A DNA stretch of 64,000 bases, taken from positions 41,846 to 105,845 of the forward strand of contig NZ_RSEJ01000025.1 in assembly GCF_009910675.1 (NCBI RefSeq), written 5' to 3'. Shown piece after piece: positions 13,754 to 21,754 of this stretch. Under the pieces are notes generated by a model that saw nothing but the letters and a program-made list of their open reading frames with translations, searched no databases and was not told the DNA's origin. Origin of the DNA: Photobacterium alginatilyticum. Lineage in GTDB: Bacteria; Pseudomonadota; Gammaproteobacteria; Enterobacterales; Vibrionaceae. Position 1 is the stretch's first letter. Each line of letters begins with the position of its first letter. A program made the translations under genes and the position numbers.

Positions 13754-16525
13754 ATGGCAACTATCCCTGAAAATCCACTTATCCTGATTGATGGATCCTC
13801 TTATCTCTATCGCGCCTATCACGCAGCACCGAACTTCACAAACTCTGACGGTGAGCCGACGGGAGCAGTATTTGGTGTCGTGAATATGTTGCGTAGTCTT
13901 CTGCGCCAGTTTTCAACCGAGCACATTGCGGTGATCTTTGATGCCAAGGGCAAAACCTTCCGAGATGATATGTATCCGGAGTATAAGGCCAACCGCCCAC
14001 CGATGCCGGATGATCTTCGGGGGCAGATTGAGCCGCTGCATGCCGTGATCAAGGCAATGGGACTGCCGTTGATCTCGATTTCAGGGGTTGAGGCGGACGA
14101 TGTGATCGGCACCCTGGCCACTCAGGCATCGAAAGAGAACATGCCGGTATTGATCAGCACCGGTGATAAAGACATGGCCCAGCTGGTGGATCAGAACGTT
14201 ACCCTGATCAATACCATGACCGATGTCGTGATGGATCCGGCCGGTGTTGTTGATAAGTTCGGGATCGGCCCTGAGTTGATCATCGACTACCTGGCTTTGA
14301 TGGGCGATAAGGTGGATAACATTCCGGGCGTACCCGGGGTCGGTGAAAAGACGGCCAAGGCGCTGCTTACCGGGATCGGTGGTCTGGATGCATTGTATGA
14401 CAACCTAGATGCGATCCCGCCATTGGGTTTCCGTGGCTCGAAGACGATGCCGAAGAAACTGGAAGAACATAAAGAGGCAGCTTACCTGTCCTACGAGCTG
14501 GCAACGATCAAGCTGGATGTCGAGCTGGATGTGACCCCGGATCAGCTGCGTAAAGGCGAACCTGATACCGACGAGCTGATAAAGTTGTTCGGCAAGCTGC
14601 AGTTCCGCCGCTGGCTGGCAGAAATGCTCGATGGCGGTGACGGCAAAATTGTGGCCGAGGAGCACTCTGCTCAGCCTGCTGCCGAAAAGAAAACAGTGGC
14701 ACCGACTATTGATCGCAGTGGTTATGAAACCGTACTCGATGAAGCGGCGTTTGCTAGCTGGCTGGAGCAGCTTAAGGGCGCTGAGGTCGTGGCATTCGAT
14801 ACCGAGACCGACGGTCTGGATTATATGACGGCCAATTTGGTCGGGTTGTCGTTTGCCGTCGAGGAAGGCAAGGCAGCCTATGTGCCTGTTGCCCATGATT
14901 ACCTTGATGCACCGGCTCAGCTGGATCGCGACTGGGTACTGGAGCAGCTCAAACCGTTGCTGGAAGATCCGCAGCAGGCCAAGGTCGGGCAGAACCTTAA
15001 GTTTGATGCCAGCATTCTGGCTCGCTATGGCATCGAGATGCAGGGTATTCGCTACGACACTATGCTGGAGTCTTATGTCTACAACAGTGTGGTCGGCCGT
15101 CACGATATGGACAGTCTGTCCCTGCGCTACCTCGAACACAAGACCATTAGCTTTGAAGAGATTGCCGGCAAGGGCAAGAAGCAGCTGACGTTCAACCAGA
15201 TTGATTTGGAACAGGCCGGACCATATGCCGCAGAAGATGCCGACATTACGCTGCGTCTGCACAACCTGCTGATTGAGAAAGTGAACGCCGACGAGAAGCT
15301 GAAGTCGGTGTTTGACGATATCGAGATGCCGCTGGTACCTGTATTGTCACGCATGGAGCGTACCGGGGTTTTGATTGACAGCATGCTGCTTAGCGCACAG
15401 TCGAGTGAAATTGCCGTTCGCCTTGATGAGCTGGAGAAGAAAGCCTTCGAGATTGCCGATCAGGAATTCAATCTCAGCTCGCCAAAGCAGCTGCAGGCTA
15501 TCCTGTTTGAGAAGATGGGGCTGCCGGTACTGAAGAAAACACCGTCAGGTGCGCCTTCCACCAATGAAGAGGTGCTGCAGGAGCTGGCACTGGACTATCC
15601 GCTGCCGAAACTGATCCTGGAGTATCGCGGCCTGGCCAAGCTGAAGTCGACCTACACGGACAAGCTGCCTAAGATGGTCAACCCGGCGACAGGCCGTGTG
15701 CATACCTCTTATCATCAGGCTGTGACTGCGACCGGGCGCCTGTCATCCAGTGATCCGAACTTGCAGAATATTCCGGTTCGTAACGAAGAAGGTCGCCGTA
15801 TTCGCCAGGCATTTATCGCCCCGACGGGGTATAAAGTGCTGGCTGTCGACTACTCGCAAATCGAGCTTCGGATCATGGCGCACCTCTCTGGTGATCAGGC
15901 GCTGCTTGATGCGTTCAGACACGGCAAAGATATCCACGCCGCGACGGCGGCAGAAATTCTGGGCCTGCCAATTGAGTCGGTGACCAGCGAACAGCGTCGC
16001 CGTGCCAAGGCCATCAACTTTGGTCTGATCTACGGTATGAGTGCCTTTGGTCTGGCGAAACAGCTCGATATGGGCCGTAATGAAGCGCAGGACTATATGA
16101 ACCTGTATTTCGAGCGCTACCCGGGTGTGCTGGAATATATGGAAAGTACCCGTACGACAGCAAGCGAGCAGGGATATGTCGAAACCCTGTTCGGCCGTCG
16201 TTTGTATCTGCCGGACATCAAGTCCCGCAACGGTATGCGTCGCAAGGCGGCTGAACGCGCTGCGATCAATGCCCCGATGCAGGGAACGGCTGCCGATATT
16301 ATCAAGCGCGCGATGGTGCTGGTCGATCAGTGGGTCGCAGAACAAGAGACTGGCCGGGTTCGACTTCTGATGCAAGTTCATGACGAACTTGTCTTTGAAG
16401 TACAGGAGTCGGAACTGGAAAGCGTGAGTGCGGAAGTCCGCCGCCTGATGGAATCAGCGGCTGAACTGGATGTCCCATTGATTGCTGATGCCGGTACTGG
16501 CGATAACTGGGACCAGGCACACTAG
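13754..16525 (+). CDS. polA: DNA polymerase I
   Basis: A 923-residue protein collinear with E. coli Pol I (928). It has a 5'-nuclease domain (LILIDGSSYLYRAYHA; GDKVDNIPGVPGVGEKTA), a 3'-5' proofreading domain with the DxE pair in FDTETDGLD and the later YAAEDAD, and polymerase motifs A (DYSQIELR), B (RRRAKAINFGLIYG) and C (VHDE). All three activities look intact. It fills gaps and removes RNA primers in replication and repair. The frame opens 32 codons earlier, but MATIPENPLILIDG matches the family start. It is followed by a terminator and then spf, the conserved enteric/vibrio order. Confidence 0.97.
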   Translation: MATIPENPLILIDGSSYLYRAYHAAPNFTNSDGEPTGAVFGVVNMLRSLLRQFSTEHIAVIFDAKGKTFRDDMYPEYKANRPPMPDDLRGQIEPLHAVIKAMGLPLISISGVEADDVIGTLATQASKENMPVLISTGDKDMAQLVDQNVTLINTMTDVVMDPAGVVDKFGIGPELIIDYLALMGDKVDNIPGVPGVGEKTAKALLTGIGGLDALYDNLDAIPPLGFRGSKTMPKKLEEHKEAAYLSYELATIKLDVELDVTPDQLRKGEPDTDELIKLFGKLQFRRWLAEMLDGGDGKIVAEEHSAQPAAEKKTVAPTIDRSGYETVLDEAAFASWLEQLKGAEVVAFDTETDGLDYMTANLVGLSFAVEEGKAAYVPVAHDYLDAPAQLDRDWVLEQLKPLLEDPQQAKVGQNLKFDASILARYGIEMQGIRYDTMLESYVYNSVVGRHDMDSLSLRYLEHKTISFEEIAGKGKKQLTFNQIDLEQAGPYAAEDADITLRLHNLLIEKVNADEKLKSVFDDIEMPLVPVLSRMERTGVLIDSMLLSAQSSEIAVRLDELEKKAFEIADQEFNLSSPKQLQAILFEKMGLPVLKKTPSGAPSTNEEVLQELALDYPLPKLILEYRGLAKLKSTYTDKLPKMVNPATGRVHTSYHQAVTATGRLSSSDPNLQNIPVRNEEGRRIRQAFIAPTGYKVLAVDYSQIELRIMAHLSGDQALLDAFRHGKDIHAATAAEILGLPIESVTSEQRRRAKAINFGLIYGMSAFGLAKQLDMGRNEAQDYMNLYFERYPGVLEYMESTRTTASEQGYVETLFGRRLYLPDIKSRNGMRRKAAERAAINAPMQGTAADIIKRAMVLVDQWVAEQETGRVRLLMQVHDELVFEVQESELESVSAEVRRLMESAAELDVPLIADAGTGDNWDQAH

Positions 16526-16559
16526 ACATTAGCCTGACGGTTTTGTGGTTTAGAAATGG

Positions 16560-16589
16560 ATAGCTGGCGGTATGCCAGCTATTTTTTTA
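16560..16589 (+). terminator. Terminator after polA
   Basis: ATAGCTGGC-GGTAT-GCCAGCTAT followed by T's. Confidence 0.88.
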
Positions 16590-16701
16590 TGAAAATTAAA
16601 GAATGGTAAAATTACTATTAGGTGAAATTAGTTACGAATTTCTGAAAAAAAATTACAAAAATGACTTTTCAAATCTGTGCAATTGATATACAGTTATCGG
16701 C

Positions 16702-16805
16702 GTAGGGTACAGAGGTAAGATGTTCTATCTTTCAGACCTTTTGTTTCACGTTATTGGATTTGGCTGATTCAGCCGCCCTGGTCTTTTGACCAGGGCGTTT
16801 TTTAT
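16702..16805 (+). ncRNA. spf: Spot 42 small RNA
   Basis: The 5' part, starting GTAGGGTACAGAGGTAAGAT and continuing through the TTCAGACCTTTT segment, is nearly identical to E. coli Spot 42, and the position directly after polA is conserved. The 3' terminator is CGCCCTGGTC-TTTT-GACCAGGGCG followed by T's. Spot 42 is an Hfq-dependent repressor of galK and secondary carbon metabolism genes, itself repressed by cAMP-CRP. I do not see a convincing CRP site in the upstream 80 bases. Confidence 0.95.
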
Positions 16806-17025
16806 TTTATCGTCCCAAAAATTCCTGCCTGTTGTTTTTTCCTGTTTTGATTTCCTGTTTTGCCGACTCATATCGTTATATTGCTCAATAATTATGCATA
16901 TCATTGCTTATATGCTTAATATCAACCAACTTCGGCTGAGTGGTCTATTGCCTGTCGGAACTAAAGGTAAGTTTTAAGCGTTTTTGATTTTAGAGTAATT
17001 ACTTTAATTTTTATCAATAGAGCGG

Positions 17026-17031
17026 TATAAT
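17026..17031 (+). promoter_or_regulatory. -10 element of a candidate sRNA promoter
   Basis: TATAAT, with a weak TTTAAT at 17003-17008 as -35 (17-base spacer). Predicted start about 17038. Confidence 0.5.
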
Positions 17032-17037
17032 CATGCA

Positions 17038-17135
17038 CGCTTCTTGTTCATATTTGTTTTTGGTAGCGGGTCGATAAACCGGCTAGCCAACACATCCATG
17101 AAAATGCCACCCCCGATTTGGGGTGGCTTTTTTTT
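17038..17135 (+). ncRNA. Candidate small RNA, unassigned, between spf and engB
   Basis: About 98 nt. A perfect -10 box lies just upstream; a strong terminator ends it (GCCACCCC-CGATTT-GGGGTGGC then eight T's, 17106-17135). In between, 17061-17089 folds as a long stem-loop (TGG/CCA, TAGC/GCTA, GGT/ACC around CGATAA), and an unpaired linker ACACATCCATGAAAAT precedes the terminator. This promoter-stem-linker-terminator layout is typical of Hfq-dependent sRNAs. No open frame longer than 14 codons fits inside. I do not recognise it; E. coli carries csrC in the comparable region, but this RNA lacks GGA repeats. Confidence 0.6.
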
Positions 17136-17405
17136 CGCCTTCTTATTCATAGAAATGTAATTAACTTCCATATGCAGCGGTGCGCATTTGTGTTTTTGTT
17201 GGTATTAATTTGCGACAAAAAACAACTGGATCTATTTTTGCCGCCAAACGGCTAAAAAACGGAGTTTAGGGCGAGGAAACGCGGGCTGGAAGCTGATAGA
17301 TGTGATTAAAAAGCAGACAAAATCGGGATAAAAAACTTGCGTTGGTGAGGGAATTCATTGATCCTTTTAGGACAAAAATAAAAACCTCCTATTTCTCTCC
17401 CGTTG

Positions 17406-17431
17406 CCCCACCTGGAAGGTGGGGAATTTTT
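17406..17431 (+). terminator. Orphan plus-strand terminator
   Basis: CCCCACC-TGGAA-GGTGGGG followed by AATTTTT. It points away from engB, which is on the other strand, so it should end a plus-strand transcript originating in 17136-17405. A sigma-54-like TGG-N8-TTGC sits at 17227-17241. No coding frame is apparent. Confidence 0.55.
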
Positions 17432-17472
17432 ATGGCCCCGTCCATAGAGCCATATTCTCTTGCTTACGTCAG

Positions 17473-18138
17473 TTACTCGGCATCGTTGCCGGAAGCTGCT
17501 TCTTCCTGTTCCAATAATGCTTGCTGACGCGCCAGCTCAGGGGCAAACCAGCTATCTAGCTTGCGGCGCACCTGATCAACACCAATACCCTTCAGGGAAG
17601 AGAATACCTCCACCTGCACATCACCGCCGAAGCTGAGGGCAGTGTTACGTACTGTCATGAGCTGCTTCTTGCGGGCACCGCTTTTCAGCTTGTCTGCTTT
17701 GGTCAGCAATACCAGGACCGGCAACCGACTTTCGACAGCCCAGCTGATCATTTGCTGATCGAGATCTTTCATCGGATGACGAATATCCATCAATACCACC
17801 AGGCCCTGCAGGCACTCGCGCTTTTGCAGGTACTCACCCAGAGATTTCTGCCATTTCAGCTTCATTTCCAGCGGGACCTGGGCAAAGCCGTAGCCTGGCA
17901 GATCGATCAGGTTGCAGCCGCCCACAACCTCGAACATGTTAATAAGCTGGGTACGCCCCGGTGTTTTGGAGGTACGTGCCAGACTTTTCTGATCGGTAAT
18001 ACGGTTAAGGGCACTTGACTTACCTGCATTGGAGCGGCCAGCAAATGCGATCTCAACGCCTGTGTCGTTTGGCAAGTGACGAATATCCGGTGCACTTGTG
18101 ATGAAGCCTGTATTTCTATAGTTGAGAGGTTGATTCAC
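17473..18138 (-). CDS. engB: Ribosome-biogenesis GTPase EngB/YsxC (YihA)
   Basis: A 221-residue small GTPase of the TrmE-Era-EngA-EngB class (E. coli YihA 210). G1 is GRSNAGKSS at 34-42, switch I contains SKTPGRTQLIN, G3 is DLPGYG, G4 is TKADK and G5 is SSLKG. It is needed for assembly of the large ribosomal subunit. The longest frame begins with TTG at 18153; I prefer the GTG at 18138 because GGAG lies six bases before it and the protein then aligns with E. coli from residue 1. It is divergent from the cytochrome c4 gene. Confidence 0.93.
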   Translation of the reverse strand: MNQPLNYRNTGFITSAPDIRHLPNDTGVEIAFAGRSNAGKSSALNRITDQKSLARTSKTPGRTQLINMFEVVGGCNLIDLPGYGFAQVPLEMKLKWQKSLGEYLQKRECLQGLVVLMDIRHPMKDLDQQMISWAVESRLPVLVLLTKADKLKSGARKKQLMTVRNTALSFGGDVQVEVFSSLKGIGVDQVRRKLDSWFAPELARQQALLEQEEAASGNDAE

Positions 18139-18296
18139 TGTTAACTCCGTCAAGTCTTCATGTAGTCGACTGATTACTTTTATGTGAAATTGTGTAAAAT
18201 GTACGAAAACCGTGCTTGGTTTGTGGTCGCATTGTATACCATGTAACTGAGCATTACCTGTGGTACTGGAAGCTCTATAATTATAAACGGAATGTC

Positions 18297-18914
18297 ATGA
18301 AGAAATTAGCACTGATATTGACTCTTCTTGCCAGTTGCTCAGCCTGGGCCCAAGGAGATGCAGAAGCTGGAAAAGCGAAAGCCGCGACCTGTGCTGCCTG
18401 CCATGGTGCAGACGGTAACAGCATAATGGCGCAATACCCGAAAATTGCCGGTCAGCACCCTGGTTATCTTGAAAAACAGCTCAAGGATTTCAAGCTAGCG
18501 ATGACGACGGGCGGCAAGCAAGGCCGTAACGATCCGGTAATGGGCGGTATGGCGATGCCGCTGACCGAACAGGATATGGCGGATCTGGCAGCATACTACG
18601 CCACCCTGCCTATCTCTGACAATACAACACCGGAATCCTCGATTGACGTTGGCCAGCAGCTGTATCGCTTTGGTGATGCCGAGCGAGGTATTGCCGCGTG
18701 TACTGCCTGTCACGGTCCTCGTGGTAACGGTACCAGCTTGTCTGGCTTCCCTAAAATTTCTGGCCAGAATGGTGAATACGTCAAACTGCAGTTGGAGAAA
18801 TTCCGTGCAGGCCAGCGTAGCAATGATTTGAATGCGATGATGCGTTCAGTAGCAGCAAAACTGTCTGATGACGAAATTACCGCCCTGTCACAGTACGTAG
18901 GTGGCTTACACTAA
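18297..18914 (+). CDS. Diheme cytochrome c4
   Basis: A 205-residue periplasmic electron carrier. The signal peptide MKKLALILTLLASCSAWAQ is followed by two homologous cytochrome c domains, each with a CxxCH haem-binding motif: CAACH at 32-36 and CTACH in the second half. Met ligands are probably those in GGMAMPL and NAMMRSV. Cytochrome c4 donates electrons to terminal oxidases such as cbb3. The frame extends 27 codons upstream, but the chosen ATG begins the signal peptide and has GGA six bases before it. A terminator follows at once. Confidence 0.93.
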   Translation: MKKLALILTLLASCSAWAQGDAEAGKAKAATCAACHGADGNSIMAQYPKIAGQHPGYLEKQLKDFKLAMTTGGKQGRNDPVMGGMAMPLTEQDMADLAAYYATLPISDNTTPESSIDVGQQLYRFGDAERGIAACTACHGPRGNGTSLSGFPKISGQNGEYVKLQLEKFRAGQRSNDLNAMMRSVAAKLSDDEITALSQYVGGLH

Positions 18915-18946
18915 ACAAACCGCAGTATTCCAGTATTGAGTAACCC

Positions 18947-18971
18947 AAAGGCAGCCTCGGCTGCCTTTTTT
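18947..18971 (+). terminator. Terminator after cytochrome c4
   Basis: AAAGGCAGC-CTCG-GCTGCC followed by six T's. Confidence 0.88.
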
Positions 18972-19051
18972 ACTTTTTAGAAGAAGCTAAGGCTGCCGGG
19001 GGCCAACTAAATGACAGTTAACACTGAAAAAACGCGGATGGCTGAGTAGCT

Positions 19052-19069
19052 TGTAAGAGATCTGCCATT
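19052..19069 (+). promoter_or_regulatory. Candidate GacA/VarA/UvrY response-regulator site
   Basis: TGTAAGAGATCT matches the left half and spacer of the TGTAAG-N6-CTTACA box; the right half is degenerate. It lies about 165 bases before the predicted CsrB-type RNA start, a distance like that of the known UvrY site. Confidence 0.5.
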
Positions 19070-19183
19070 CCTTGCTGGCGATGATGATGAAAGTTTTTAG
19101 AGGGATGGTAACTAAATTCTTATTCATCAATACCTTATTATTGTTGAAATAATGTTCCAAAAAAATAACCGCCAGGGGCAATC

Positions 19184-19211
19184 TTGTATCGGGGCTGAAT
19201 CAGCGTAAAGT
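19184..19211 (+). promoter_or_regulatory. Promoter of the CsrB-type RNA
   Basis: TTGTAT (19184-19189) and TAAAGT (19206-19211), 16-base spacer. Confidence 0.45.
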
Positions 19212-19218
19212 ATGCGTT

Positions 19219-19675
19219 GTCGGCAGGGAGTACGGCAAGGGACAGGAGAGCGCCAGAGACGGCATAGGCAGGTAGCCTGAAGGATTCACAGGACGTCTGG
19301 CCAGGAGGCCGGAAAGTTCGCATGATGCGTAGGGAACGTCAGGGTAGACACTTACGGACAAGGCTTCGTATAGAAGTATCAGGTGTGCGACGGAAAGCAT
19401 GCCCACAGGGATGGTGAATTGTGTTGTCAGGACGGCAACAAGCTTTACGGATAAGCCGGTCATGGAATGATCGACGTGACAGGGAACAGTAACACGGAAG
19501 GTAAGAATTCATCAGGACGATGAAGAACAAGCAACGTTGGCAGGGAAAGCACCAATAACAAAAGGACTATTGTCAGACCGGGATGTTTACATACTGGTTA
19601 AGGACAGACTAGACAGGATAAAGCCAGCAATGGCGGCCCATAGAGCGACAGGTGATCACCTGTCGCTTTTTTCTT
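19219..19675 (+). ncRNA. csrB: CsrB/CsrC-family CsrA-sequestering small RNA
   Basis: About 455 nt with roughly twenty GGA motifs, many as AAGGA, CAGGA or AGGGA, and no long coding frame. It ends in a perfect 24-base palindrome (AGCGACAGGTGATCACCTGTCGCT, written here as AGCGACAGGTGA plus its complement) followed by TTTTTTCTTTT. This is the hallmark of Csr sponge RNAs, which bind many CsrA dimers and relieve CsrA repression. A VarA/GacA-like half-site lies upstream. Vibrios have three such RNAs (CsrB, C, D); which one this is cannot be told here, so the symbol denotes the family. Transcript ends are inferred. Confidence 0.85.
19644..19675 (+). terminator. Terminator of the CsrB-type RNA
   Basis: A 12-bp perfect inverted repeat (AGCGACAGGTGA and its complement) followed by a T-rich tract. 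Confidence 0.9.
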
Positions 19676-19822
19676 TTCAGCCAGCCTCACCTTGGTCTCC
19701 CCGGCCAGTTTGCTGCGAAAGTGCACATTTCTCGATCGAATCTGCTATTATACCCGGCTTCATTTTAAGCCAGCTTGCCATATGTAGTGTGTTGCATTTT
19801 GGCTAATAGGAGACAGTTTTTC

Positions 19823-20464
19823 ATGCAGCCCTGCCCGTTATGCCAAAGCCATTCGGCCGATACTTTCCACCAGGACAAGCGCCGGGTGTACTTTCGCTGT
19901 CAGGAGTGTGCGCTGGTATTCGCTGATCCGGAGGCCTTGCTGGCACCGGACGATGAGAAGGCGGTCTACGACAAGCATGAAAACAACCCTGATGATCCAG
20001 GTTACCGTCGCTTTCTGGGCCGGCTTGCCGATCCGCTGGTCGAACGGCTGGGGACGTCATCCTGTTCCGGGCTGGATTTTGGCAGTGGCCCGGGGCCGAC
20101 TCTGTCCGTGATGCTCGCAGAGATGGGGTATAATATGGCTATATATGATCCGTATTTTGCCCATGATCCGGCCGTGCTGGACCGGCAATATGACTTTGTT
20201 ACTTGTACAGAGGCAATCGAACACTTTTATACGCCTGCAAAGGAATGGGGGCTGCTGACGGCGATGGTAAAACCCGGCGGATGGCTGGGGTTTATGACCA
20301 AGTTAGCAACAGATGCCGATGCCTTTGCGCATTGGCATTACAAGAATGACCCAACCCACGTGAGCTTTTTCAGCCGCGAGACTTTCCGTTACCTGGCAAA
20401 GCGCGATGGCCTGGAAGTCGAGTTTGTTGGAAATGATGTAATTTTGCTGAGGAAAACCCAGTAA
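19823..20464 (+). CDS. Class I SAM-dependent methyltransferase
   Basis: A 213-residue protein. The N terminus carries two CxxC pairs (CPLC at 4-7 and CQEC near 28-31), suggesting a small zinc ribbon. The Rossmann methyltransferase core begins with the SAM-binding LDFGSGPGPTL, and CTEAIEHF and KPGGWLGFMT follow. Substrate unknown. I chose the ATG before QPCPLCQSH, which has AGGAG ten bases upstream; the longer frame adds 16 improbable residues. Its stop overlaps the yihI start by one base (TAATG), so the two are co-translated. Confidence 0.85.
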   Translation: MQPCPLCQSHSADTFHQDKRRVYFRCQECALVFADPEALLAPDDEKAVYDKHENNPDDPGYRRFLGRLADPLVERLGTSSCSGLDFGSGPGPTLSVMLAEMGYNMAIYDPYFAHDPAVLDRQYDFVTCTEAIEHFYTPAKEWGLLTAMVKPGGWLGFMTKLATDADAFAHWHYKNDPTHVSFFSRETFRYLAKRDGLEVEFVGNDVILLRKTQ

Positions 20465-21030
20465 TGACCCGTAAGAAAAGAAGCCGTAAGCCAGGATCAG
20501 AAGGTCCTGCTGAATTTACAAAAAAATCAACAACTCAGATTGATTTGGAAGCCCGTAAACGCCAGAAAGACAAAAAGCGCAAGGGACTGAAGTCCGGTAG
20601 CCGCCACTCGGAAGCGCAGACGACGGATGCCAGAACGCTGGCGAAGCGTAAAGACCCACGTCATGGCAGTAAGAAGCCGGTGCCGTTGATTGTCGAAGCC
20701 AAGAAGCCAGCAACCAAGAAAGAGCGCCGCCTGAGTGCCGAGCAAGAACTGGCGATGCTGGAAAAAGATGCCCAGCTAATGGTGTTGCTGGATCGCATTG
20801 AAGCGGGTGAAAGCCTGGGTGCAGGCCTGCAGAAGCAAGTTGACCAGAAACTGGATCGTATTGAGCAGCTAATGAACCAGCTAGGTTTGCTGGAAGATGA
20901 CGAACCACAAACGGCTGATGATTTTGCTCCGGCTGCCAAAGTCTCTTCTGACGATGATTTGCTTGAGCAGTTTGAAAACGCAGACTTCGGTCTGTTCGAG
21001 GACTCGGCTGAGAACTCGGACGAGAAGTAA
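20464..21030 (+). CDS. yihI: Der GTPase-activating protein YihI
   Basis: A 188-residue protein: a very basic, disordered N-terminal third (TRKKRSRKPGSEG; KRQKDKKRKG), a helical middle (LSAEQELAMLEKDAQLMVLLD) and an acidic tail rich in Asp and Glu. This polarity is that of YihI, which stimulates the GTPase Der/EngA and so tunes 50S ribosome assembly. It begins on the last base of the methyltransferase stop codon and is followed 43 bases later by a DUF2489 gene, probably one operon. Confidence 0.9.
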   Translation: MTRKKRSRKPGSEGPAEFTKKSTTQIDLEARKRQKDKKRKGLKSGSRHSEAQTTDARTLAKRKDPRHGSKKPVPLIVEAKKPATKKERRLSAEQELAMLEKDAQLMVLLDRIEAGESLGAGLQKQVDQKLDRIEQLMNQLGLLEDDEPQTADDFAPAAKVSSDDDLLEQFENADFGLFEDSAENSDEK

Positions 21031-21073
21031 GACAAACACTCTTTCTAGAAACCCGTTCGATAAGGAGTAACCC

Positions 21074-21550
21074 TTGGATATGACGCTTTGGCTAGGACTG
21101 GCCGGCAGTGTGATCGCCGTACTGGCGGCATATGCTGGGTATTTGCTGTATAAACTTTATCGGCAGACGACACGCCACAAGGCTTTTATGGCGCGGGCTG
21201 AGCTTCACCAGGCTGAAAAGATCAAAGAGCGCAATACCAATATTATGGATAGCGTGTTTATCATCGCTGAGGCTGGCAAGCAGGATCAGTGTGATATGTC
21301 GGAAATCTCCATTCGCCTGTATAAGCTGATGGAAGTGCTGCAAGGCGAGCTGCAGGTTGATTTTGCCAGCCAGTATCCGGCGATGAACGAGCTTTATCAG
21401 GTGGTGAAAGATATGCACCGTGGTGATGCCCGTAAAGCGCTGCAAAAGAAAGAGCGTATGAAGCAGGACCTTCTGCGAATGAAGGCTGAAGCCCGACTGG
21501 GTGATGACATCAAGCGCGAGCTGGATGTTATTTTGACCCTGAAGGCGTAG
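21074..21550 (+). CDS. DUF2489 family membrane-anchored protein
   Basis: A 158-residue protein with one N-terminal membrane helix (about 5-27) and a long, charged, mostly helical cytoplasmic part. It matches the DUF2489 proteins that lie between yihI and hemN in vibrios; function unknown. The start is ambiguous: the TTG at 21074 has AGGAG six bases before it, while the ATG at 21080 is twelve bases away; I keep the TTG. Downstream, to hemN (205 bases), I see a weak GATTGAAAGACCTCATC-type repeat but no clear site. Confidence 0.8.
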   Translation: MDMTLWLGLAGSVIAVLAAYAGYLLYKLYRQTTRHKAFMARAELHQAEKIKERNTNIMDSVFIIAEAGKQDQCDMSEISIRLYKLMEVLQGELQVDFASQYPAMNELYQVVKDMHRGDARKALQKKERMKQDLLRMKAEARLGDDIKRELDVILTLKA

Positions 21551-21754
21551 ATTACCCCTGCCTTTCATAGGATTGAAAGACCTCATCTATACTGAAGCTA
21601 ACAGATGGATGAGGTTTTTTGCTCGGTGCCAGGGAAGAATCTGAGCTAGTCATCATTTCAGTTAGCTGAAAAAAGTAAAACGTCTACATCTTTACCAAGT
21701 TATGGCACACTTGGCATTCGCAATTTACCCCAAGACCTTGAGTGGAAGTAAGTC

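Noticed and set aside
16676..16692. CRP site before spf
   Set aside because: Only one half (TGTG) is visible; too weak to annotate.
16786..16977. 63-codon frame downstream of spf
   Set aside because: It begins inside the Spot 42 terminator and has no ribosome-binding site.
19138..19530. Several short open frames across the CsrB-type RNA
   Set aside because: The region is explained by the GGA-rich sRNA; the frames overlap on the minus strand without start signals.
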